DNA of 64,000 nt. It comes from an uncultured Collinsella sp. (lineage in GTDB: Bacteria > Actinomycetota > Coriobacteriia > Coriobacteriales > Coriobacteriaceae). Below the pieces are notes generated by a model. It had not been told where the DNA came from and did no database searches. It saw nothing but the letters and a program-made list of their open reading frames with translations. The stretch lies in contig CABUIE010000013.1 in assembly GCA_902491565.1 (NCBI GenBank), positions 1 through 64,000 on the forward strand, written 5' to 3'. A program made the translations under genes and the position numbers. This document shows positions 59,274-64,000 of this stretch, piece after piece; positions within the stretch are counted from its first letter, which is position 1, and every line of letters starts with the position of its first letter.

Positions 59274-59597
59274 GGAACGCCTTTCCCTGCATTACGGCCG
59301 AAGCCCGGAGCCGCAACTAAAACTTCAAGTTGAACTTAAACGTTATCCATTGTACTCCGTTGCAATAAAGCTGGAAAGGGTTGCATACCGTCAACGGTTG
59401 CCAGCGCACGCCTGCCAACCCGGACCGCTCACGCCACGCCGTCTGGCCCAGCGTCCCGACCAGCGTCGCACACGCCGCAGCCTCGTGTCGAAAATGAGCA
59501 CGCCCGCAATCCGCCCCCATAACCCGCCATCTTTGGGTACAAATAACCGCAGACAACTGACCGTGCCACGCCAACCACCCAGGAGCGGACACCATCC
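59274..59597. other. 324-bp divergent intergenic region
   Basis: Between the phosphatase and the antiporter genes. Only a small TTCAAGTTGAA palindrome at about 59326 stands out. No gene or strong promoter is visible. A leftward frame at 59317-59595 has no start signal and an unremarkable sequence. Confidence 0.4.
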
Positions 59598-61199
59598 ATG
59601 AACCAGATACTTCTCTTTATCGGCCTCGTCATTATTCTGTGCCTGACCATTAAACCCGTCGGCAAAAAGCTCCCCTTCCCCACCCTGCTCATCTTTATCG
59701 CACTCGGCATGCTACTGGGCGTCAACGGTCCGGCGCATATCGACTTTAGCGACTATGCGCTCACCGAAACCGTCTGCAGCACGGCGCTGCTGTTCATCAT
59801 GTTCTACGGCGGTTTTAACACCAACATCGACCGCGCCAAACCTGTCGCCGTGCCCGCAGTGCTGCTGAGCACCCTCGGCGTCGTCATCACCGCTGGCATC
59901 ACGGGCGCCTTTGCGCATTTCGCACTTGGCTTCGACTGGATCGGCGGCCTGCTGCTGGGATCGGTCGTGGCATCCACCGACGCGGCGAGCGTCTTTAGCG
60001 TGCTGCGCGAGCACAGCCTGTCGCTGAGAGGTGGCACCGACTCGCTGCTCGAAGTCGAATCGGGCTCCAACGATCCCGTCGCCTACATGCTCACCGCCGT
60101 GCTCGCCACACTCGCGGCCGGCGGCGACATTAACATCCCCGTGCTGCTGGCCAAGCAGATCATCCTGGGCGCGGGGCTAGGCCTTGTTATCGGCTGGGCA
60201 TCGAGTCGCCTGATTGAGCGCGCACACGCAACAGCCGAGGGCGCGCAGACTATCTTTTTATTCGCCGTGGCCATCGTCGCCTACGCGCTGCCGAGTTACC
60301 TGGGCGGCAACGGCTTTTTGGCCGTGTACCTTGCCGGCATCGTGCTGGGCGCGAGCGACATCACCGGCAAGGTCGAGCTGGCGCACTTCTTCGACACCCT
60401 CACCGAGATGGCCGAGATGACAATCTTCTTTTTGCTCGGCCTGCTCGTGACGCCCGCCCGCCTGCCGCAAATGCTGCTACCGGGCCTGGCACTCATGGCG
60501 TTTATGCTCTTCGTGAGCCGCCCCATCGCCGTCGGTCTGCTGCTGGCGCCCTTTAAGACAAACCCTCGCCAGGTGGCGCTCGTAAGCTGGGCGGGCCTGC
60601 GCGGAGCGGCATCGGTCGTCTTTAGTCTCTTTGCCGTGGTGGCCGGCGTTCCCGGCGGTCACGACCTATTTGACCTGGTGTTTGTAATTGCCGTGTCGAG
60701 CATTGTGGTGCAGGGATCGCTGCTGCCAGCAGTGGCGAAGAAGCTCGACATGATAGATGCGGCCGGCGACGTGCGCCGCACGTTTAACGATTACCGCGAC
60801 GAGGACGGCATGTCGTTTGTCAAGCTCAAGGTGGGCGCGGGCCATCCGTTTGCCGGACGCTCGCTCGCCGATATTGGCAGCGCGACGGACATGCTTGTCG
60901 TCCTGGTGCTGCGCGACGGCGCTCATCCGGTGCTGCCCAACGGCGATACCGTGATCGAGGAAGGCGACCTGTTGGTGATGGCTGCCCCGACATTTGAAGA
61001 GCGTGCCGAGGTTACACTGCGCGAGGTCACCGTAACGCCCCACGGCCGTCTGGCCGGTCAGCGCCTGCGCGACGTGCCGCAAGGCAAGCATCCCTTTATC
61101 GTCGTGATGCTCAAGCGCGACGGCCAAACCATCATCCCCGACGGCAACACCCTAATATATGCCGGCGACGAAGCCGTCATTGCCACGCTCGCGTCGTAG
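59598..61199 (+). CDS. CPA1-type K+/H+ (or Na+/H+) antiporter with RCK-C tail
   Basis: 533 residues. About 12 transmembrane helices (residues 1-385) of the cation:proton antiporter fold, with the ion-site region STDAASVF (S-x-D-A-A) and VESGSNDPVAYML. The C-terminal tail has two TrkA-C/RCK-C-like domains (LKVGAGHPFAGRSLADIG and VTPHGRLAGQRLRDVPQG) that typically sense ligands and gate potassium efflux, as in NhaP2/YhaU-type proteins. The ribosome site AGGAG lies 14 bases before the ATG, rather far. It probably handles pH and potassium balance during acid fermentation. Confidence 0.9.
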   Translation: MNQILLFIGLVIILCLTIKPVGKKLPFPTLLIFIALGMLLGVNGPAHIDFSDYALTETVCSTALLFIMFYGGFNTNIDRAKPVAVPAVLLSTLGVVITAGITGAFAHFALGFDWIGGLLLGSVVASTDAASVFSVLREHSLSLRGGTDSLLEVESGSNDPVAYMLTAVLATLAAGGDINIPVLLAKQIILGAGLGLVIGWASSRLIERAHATAEGAQTIFLFAVAIVAYALPSYLGGNGFLAVYLAGIVLGASDITGKVELAHFFDTLTEMAEMTIFFLLGLLVTPARLPQMLLPGLALMAFMLFVSRPIAVGLLLAPFKTNPRQVALVSWAGLRGAASVVFSLFAVVAGVPGGHDLFDLVFVIAVSSIVVQGSLLPAVAKKLDMIDAAGDVRRTFNDYRDEDGMSFVKLKVGAGHPFAGRSLADIGSATDMLVVLVLRDGAHPVLPNGDTVIEEGDLLVMAAPTFEERAEVTLREVTVTPHGRLAGQRLRDVPQGKHPFIVVMLKRDGQTIIPDGNTLIYAGDEAVIATLAS

Positions 61200-61213
61200 C
61201 CATCCCCACCCAT

Positions 61214-61282
61214 AAGTTGCGGTGAAATAGGAACTGAATAGGCCTCTGAACAGCCATTTCAGTCCCTATTTCACCGCAAGTT
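61214..61282. repeat. 69-bp imperfect palindrome
   Basis: The arm from about 61214 (AAGTTGCGGTGAAATAGGAA and on) and its inverted copy ending at 61282 differ at two positions in about 25, around a 20-base middle. It follows the antiporter stop by 15 bp and lacks a T-run, but may terminate or stabilise that mRNA. Confidence 0.8.
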
Positions 61283-61325
61283 ATTAAGGGGATGGGTTGA
61301 AAAACATTTGAATTGACACCAAAAT

Positions 61326-61381
61326 AAAAAAGCCGGGGAAAACGTCCCCGGCACTTGGAAGCCCTCTCTTTTGAGATGACC
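61326..61381 (-). ncRNA. DUF3800-linked RNA unit, copy 1
   Basis: Read leftward: TATAAA at 61388-61393 as -10 box, then about 56 nt with a first hairpin (UCUC/GAGA core, AAAA loop), the linker CTTCCAAGT, and a terminator GCCGGGG/CCCCGGC followed by six T. It is divergent from copy 2 and shares with it the order -10, hairpin, CTTCCAAG/CCTCCAAG linker and terminator. No gene lies downstream in this direction within reach, apart from the convergent antiporter. Confidence 0.75.
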
Positions 61382-61464
61382 GACATCTTTATATCACGAA
61401 CGCTAGTTAGATGCCATTCATTGAGGGCTTTATCAGGCGCGCCATCCCATCCACATGGCGCAAA

Positions 61465-61493
61465 TTGAAAGCCGTCCGATCTCATGCTATAAA
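61465..61493 (+). promoter_or_regulatory. promoter of RNA copy 2
   Basis: TTGAAA, a 17-bp spacer and TATAAA. The bases around both boxes, TTGAAAGC and ATCTCATG-TATAAAGAA, are shared with the promoter of copy 3. Confidence 0.75.
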
Positions 61494-61499
61494 GAAGTC

Positions 61500-61555
61500 G
61501 GTACCCTCGAATAGAGGGACCTCCAAGAGCCGGGGGATGTCCCCAGGCATTTTTT
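61500..61555 (+). ncRNA. DUF3800-linked RNA unit, copy 2
   Basis: About 56 nt: hairpin 1 CCCTC-GAATA-GAGGG (extended by GGT/ACC with a bulged base), linker CCTCCAAGA, and terminator GCCGGGG-GATGT-CCCCAGGC followed by TTTTTT. It has its own promoter and terminator, so it should be a free-standing RNA. The 180 bp after it, up to the promoter of copy 3, hold nothing else recognisable. Confidence 0.8.
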
Positions 61556-61697
61556 ATGCGAGTCAAGACTAAATACTTCTCGGGAAAACGCCGGCCCATT
61601 GCGTCAGCAATTTACGAGCCGCTCTACCCACCTCTGGACGGCTAAGGACTTTTCGCAGGTAGTTTGACGAACATATGTTTGCTTATTATAATATTAC

Positions 61698-61727
61698 TTG
61701 AAAGCACCCCTTATCTCATGGTATAAA
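61698..61727 (+). promoter_or_regulatory. promoter of RNA copy 3
   Basis: TTGAAA, an 18-bp spacer and TATAAA, directly before copy 3 and about 85 bp before the DUF3800 ATG. It is the only promoter I see for DUF3800, so expression of the protein may rely on read-through. Confidence 0.75.
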
Positions 61728-61733
61728 GAATAC

Positions 61734-61790
61734 GGTTCCCTCCAAAAGAGGGGCCTCCAAGAGCCGGGGTCTTACCCCCGGCATTTTTTT
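61734..61790 (+). ncRNA. DUF3800-linked RNA unit, copy 3
   Basis: About 57 nt: hairpin 1 CCCTC-CAAAA-GAGGG (with GGT/GCC outside), linker CCTCCAAGA identical to copy 2, and terminator GCCGGGG-TCTTA-CCCCCGGC followed by TTTTTTT. It ends 19 bp before the DUF3800 ATG, whose ribosome site GGAGG lies just past the T-run. This puts a full intrinsic terminator between the RNA and the protein gene, as in type III toxin-antitoxin loci. Confidence 0.85.
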
Positions 61791-61809
61791 GCAAAAATGG
61801 AGGCCCATC

Positions 61810-62487
61810 ATGAGCGAACTCTCCGTCTTTGTTGACGAATCTGGCGACCTCGGAGGCGTCTCCAACTACTACCTCGTCACCCTCGTTTTTCACGATCAAA
61901 ACGATGCAATCGTTGAACGCATTGACCGCTACGAGCGCGCCCTGTCGCAGTCCTCGCTTCCCAATACGCCTTTTCATGCAGGACCCCTATTGAATGGAAA
62001 CGGCGACTACAAAGATCTTCCCAAGGAGCAGCGAAGGCACATATTGAGCGCATTTCGCGCGTTCATTCAGCATCTCCCCATACGCTACCTCTGCCTACAA
62101 TACCGAATGAGCGAATTCACCGACAATCAAAACGGTCTTGCGGAAAGAATGAGGCGGGATCTCACGGTTGAGCTTTTCGACCATCTGGAATTCTTCCAAC
62201 GATACGACACTGTTAAGATTTACTACGACAACGGTCAACCGATCGTAACAGAGGTCATCCATTCTGCGCTCGAGTACGTTCTAGCAAAGGACGTCATCGT
62301 ATACCGAGAAGCCACGCCGCGAGCCTACCGGCTATTCCAAGTTGCTGACTACATCTGCACGATCGAGCTAACGGCTATCAAGTTTGACAGTAATGAAGAA
62401 ACCAAGACGGATCGGCTATTTTTTGGAACCCGAAGGACGTTCAAAAAGGGATTTCTCTTATATCTCAGGAAGAAACGGATGAACTGA
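61810..62487 (+). CDS. DUF3800 protein
   Basis: 225 residues. The family's hallmark is at the N-terminus, SVFVDESGDLGG, resembling the first acidic strand of RNase H-like folds; further acidic positions are in YYDNGQPIVTEV and LFQVADYICTIEL. This suggests a metal-dependent nuclease-like active site, but no activity is established to my knowledge. Codon use and A+T content differ from the housekeeping genes, which fits transfer. The ATG at 61810 follows GGAGG. It is preceded by three RNA units and convergent with the small acidic gene and pglZ, placing it at the edge of a BREX island. Likely part of an RNA-guided or RNA-inhibited defence unit; inference. Confidence 0.9.
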   Translation: MSELSVFVDESGDLGGVSNYYLVTLVFHDQNDAIVERIDRYERALSQSSLPNTPFHAGPLLNGNGDYKDLPKEQRRHILSAFRAFIQHLPIRYLCLQYRMSEFTDNQNGLAERMRRDLTVELFDHLEFFQRYDTVKIYYDNGQPIVTEVIHSALEYVLAKDVIVYREATPRAYRLFQVADYICTIELTAIKFDSNEETKTDRLFFGTRRTFKKGFLLYLRKKRMN

Positions 62488-62494
62488 CCCGGGA

Positions 62495-62707
62495 TCACCA
62501 GTCGTAAGACGCTCCGTAGTCATCGTCGACGGCAAAGTCGAGGAGGTCGAGGCCTTCGCGTTCGGCTCGGGCTAGGAGCTCTTGGGGCGACTCGTCCTCG
62601 ATATCCACTACGTCGAGCATGGCGGCCGGAAAGCCCACGCCCGCCGCGCTCCCAGCGCGATCGAGCAGGCTCTCGCGCAGCTGATCTACATCAACGTCAA
62701 TCTTCAT
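62495..62707 (-). CDS. small acidic protein downstream of pglZ
   Basis: About 70 residues, very rich in Asp and Glu (MKIDVDVDQLRESLLDRAG, VDIEDESPQELLARAEREGL, FAVDDDYGASYDW). I do not recognise a family. The ATG at 62707 follows GGGAGG, and the gene starts 27 bp after the pglZ stop, so it is in the BREX operon as its last gene seen here. A small, strongly negative protein could be a DNA mimic, regulator or BREX subunit; none of these is shown. Confidence 0.75.
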   Translation of the reverse strand: MKIDVDVDQLRESLLDRAGSAAGVGFPAAMLDVVDIEDESPQELLARAEREGLDLLDFAVDDDYGASYDW

Positions 62708-62734
62708 GGTGAAACCTCCCCATTCAGCCCCCAC

Positions 62735-64000
62735 TTACCATTCACGACCCAGATAAACATGGAAGTGCAGCGTCTGAAGAACACGCTCTTCGCCGCTATC
62801 CGCGTTTTTCAGGCAAAGTGCATACTCCGCGCGTTCATCAAGTTCAACGGTTGGACGCACCGTCAGCATTACCTTAAAGCGGCGCGCCCTCGCATCGACT
62901 TCAGTCAAATCGGCTACGATTCTTGCAATGTCGGTTACAGGGTTTCCGCTGCGATCGGCAACAAACACTTCATAGTTCGCAGGAAGGATCTTGCCGACCA
63001 CCGCCTCATCTTGCAGAAACTCCAGGAAGAAGGATGCATTCGAGATGGATTCAAGTTGCGTAACGAGGGACAAGCCAACGGGGCTCGATGCGACAAAGCC
63101 ACGCGTTCCGGCGCGCTTATTGCTAAAGGTCAAAACCGGCACACACATCTCCTGCAATGATATGCCGCCATGGACAAAGTTCTCGCCTCCGCCGGGACGT
63201 CGCAAACGCACGCATTCACGTGGCGAAAAGCCCACGAGGCTACCAGCAGAAGCGGGTAGAGTAACCTTAAGCAGCGTATCGGACTCAGAATCGCTCGAGG
63301 CAACAGCCCAGCGGCGTCCAGCCTCAATGACGTCGCCCGCCACGTCCGCAACACTCGTATGATCATATTCAACAAGCGGCTCTGCGGTGTACAGAAACCC
63401 ATGATCTGCCGTAATGACGATTCGAGACGACATAAACTCACGCACGATGAGTTTGACCAGCACCGATAACTCGTCAATTGTTTCATCGCAGGCATGAAAC
63501 GCCTTGCGCTCGGTTGCGGCCTTGTCACCAATGGCATCAATGAGATCGTGATAGATATAGACAACGCTCGCGTCTCCTACGACCTTCTTACGTTCGGCAC
63601 GGTCCATCTCGCCGACAAAACGGTCATAGCGAACCGCAACAGCACCCTCATAATGCTCGCCAATCACCTTTTGGCGAGATTCGATAGTATCGACGCGCCC
63701 CCCATCAACAAGCACGCCAAAGCCCGATCCTGCCTCTCCGCATGCCTCGTAACGCATCGTTCCATGAGGCAACAAGGCAGCCATACCGCATCTGGTTATC
63801 GAAGGAAACACGCCTTGCACGGCACCAAGCTCGCACTGACCCTTTGTCTCGCGCTCAAGACGCTCGGCGAGTTCTGCAGCAACCTCATAGCGCAAAGCAT
63901 CAGATACGATGACCCAAATACGCTTTCCGCGGCGATTCGCAGGCTCAACGTAGCTCAGATCAAAATCAACCTGACGCGGAATACCTTTCACATATCCCTG
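62735..64000 (-). CDS. pglZ: BREX phosphatase-like protein PglZ (partial, 5' end outside window)
   Basis: About 421 residues visible; the frame is open to the window edge and the usual length is about 830, so the N-terminal half is missing. Alkaline-phosphatase-superfamily blocks are clear: IWVIVSDALRYEVAAELAER (metal-binding Asp), VFPSITRCGMAALLPHG (nucleophile threonine region), VITADHGFLYTAEP (Asp-His) and FVHGGISLQEMCVPVL (late His). These match type 1 BREX PglZ, a core phage-resistance protein acting with BrxA-C, PglX and BrxL. brxL does not follow; instead a small acidic gene and a convergent DUF3800 gene do. The GTG at 63991 is internal, not the start. Confidence 0.93.
   Translation of the reverse strand, partial: QGYVKGIPRQVDFDLSYVEPANRRGKRIWVIVSDALRYEVAAELAERLERETKGQCELGAVQGVFPSITRCGMAALLPHGTMRYEACGEAGSGFGVLVDGGRVDTIESRQKVIGEHYEGAVAVRYDRFVGEMDRAERKKVVGDASVVYIYHDLIDAIGDKAATERKAFHACDETIDELSVLVKLIVREFMSSRIVITADHGFLYTAEPLVEYDHTSVADVAGDVIEAGRRWAVASSDSESDTLLKVTLPASAGSLVGFSPRECVRLRRPGGGENFVHGGISLQEMCVPVLTFSNKRAGTRGFVASSPVGLSLVTQLESISNASFFLEFLQDEAVVGKILPANYEVFVADRSGNPVTDIARIVADLTEVDARARRFKVMLTVRPTVELDERAEYALCLKNADSGEERVLQTLHFHVYLGREW

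Noticed and set aside
63991..64000. GTG at 63991 as the true start of pglZ
   Set aside because: The frame stays open to the window edge and the family needs roughly 400 more N-terminal residues.

Overview
The window looks like chromosomal DNA of a Coriobacteriia gut anaerobe, most likely Collinsella. This is an inference from high G+C coding with AAGGAGG-type ribosome sites, an Rrf2-sufCBDSU operon, Rho with a very long N-terminal extension, a CarD regulator, an LPXTG-type surface protein, ATP-type PEP carboxykinase, a lactate permease and a GGGtGRT protein. No rRNA or CRISPR array was seen.

Layout. 0-1.6 kb: an A+T-richer two-gene module (DUF4869 protein plus a P-loop ATPase with a TOPRIM-like tail) behind a perfect 40-bp palindrome. 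1.6-11 kb: a surface-glycan block with five leftward family-2 glycosyltransferases, then a rightward acyltransferase and a sixth glycosyltransferase. 11-15 kb: a catalytically degraded AAA-like/nuclease-like protein and a secreted wall-anchored protein. 14.9-20.9 kb: Rrf2 regulator, a four-half-site operator with 22-bp periodicity, and sufC-sufB-sufD-sufS-sufU. 21.5-24.5 kb: a REP-type Y1 transposase (RAYT) and a NifU-like scaffold/GGGtGRT pair. 24.7-32.2 kb: FAD enzyme, dinD, two tRNA-Lys and one tRNA-His with a duplicated tRNA 3' remnant, aminotransferase, ROK sugar kinase, VanZ-like protein and an Ala-rich membrane protein. 32.5-41 kb: rho, argS, carD, HD hydrolase, proA and a proline iminopeptidase. 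42-49.5 kb: proB, NAD-salvage pncB, tRNA-Ala, PflX-like radical SAM protein, a small RNA gene, a lipid-carrier glycosyl-1-P transferase and trpS. 49.8-61.2 kb: MGMT, DegV, MarR, a B3/B4-domain protein behind a terminator-bearing leader, pckA, lactate permease, a flippase, a phosphatase and a K+/H+-type antiporter. 61.3-64 kb: a defence island edge with three copies of a ~56-nt RNA unit (each with its own promoter and terminator), a DUF3800 gene, a small acidic protein and the 3' part of BREX pglZ, which runs off the window.

How genes work together. The glycosyltransferases, acyltransferase, glycosyl-1-P transferase and flippase can together build and export a surface polymer. The suf operon and its Rrf2 sensor form a self-contained Fe-S assembly unit. 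proA and proB flank a proline iminopeptidase, so synthesis and recovery of proline sit together. Gene-poor gaps are rich in short palindromic repeat families; one of about 40 bp occurs six times between 38.3 and 52.8 kb and probably serves as a terminator. The most novel-looking system is the tandem/divergent small-RNA array feeding into the DUF3800 gene beside BREX, whose layout resembles an RNA-protein (type III-like) toxin-antitoxin or RNA-regulated defence unit.
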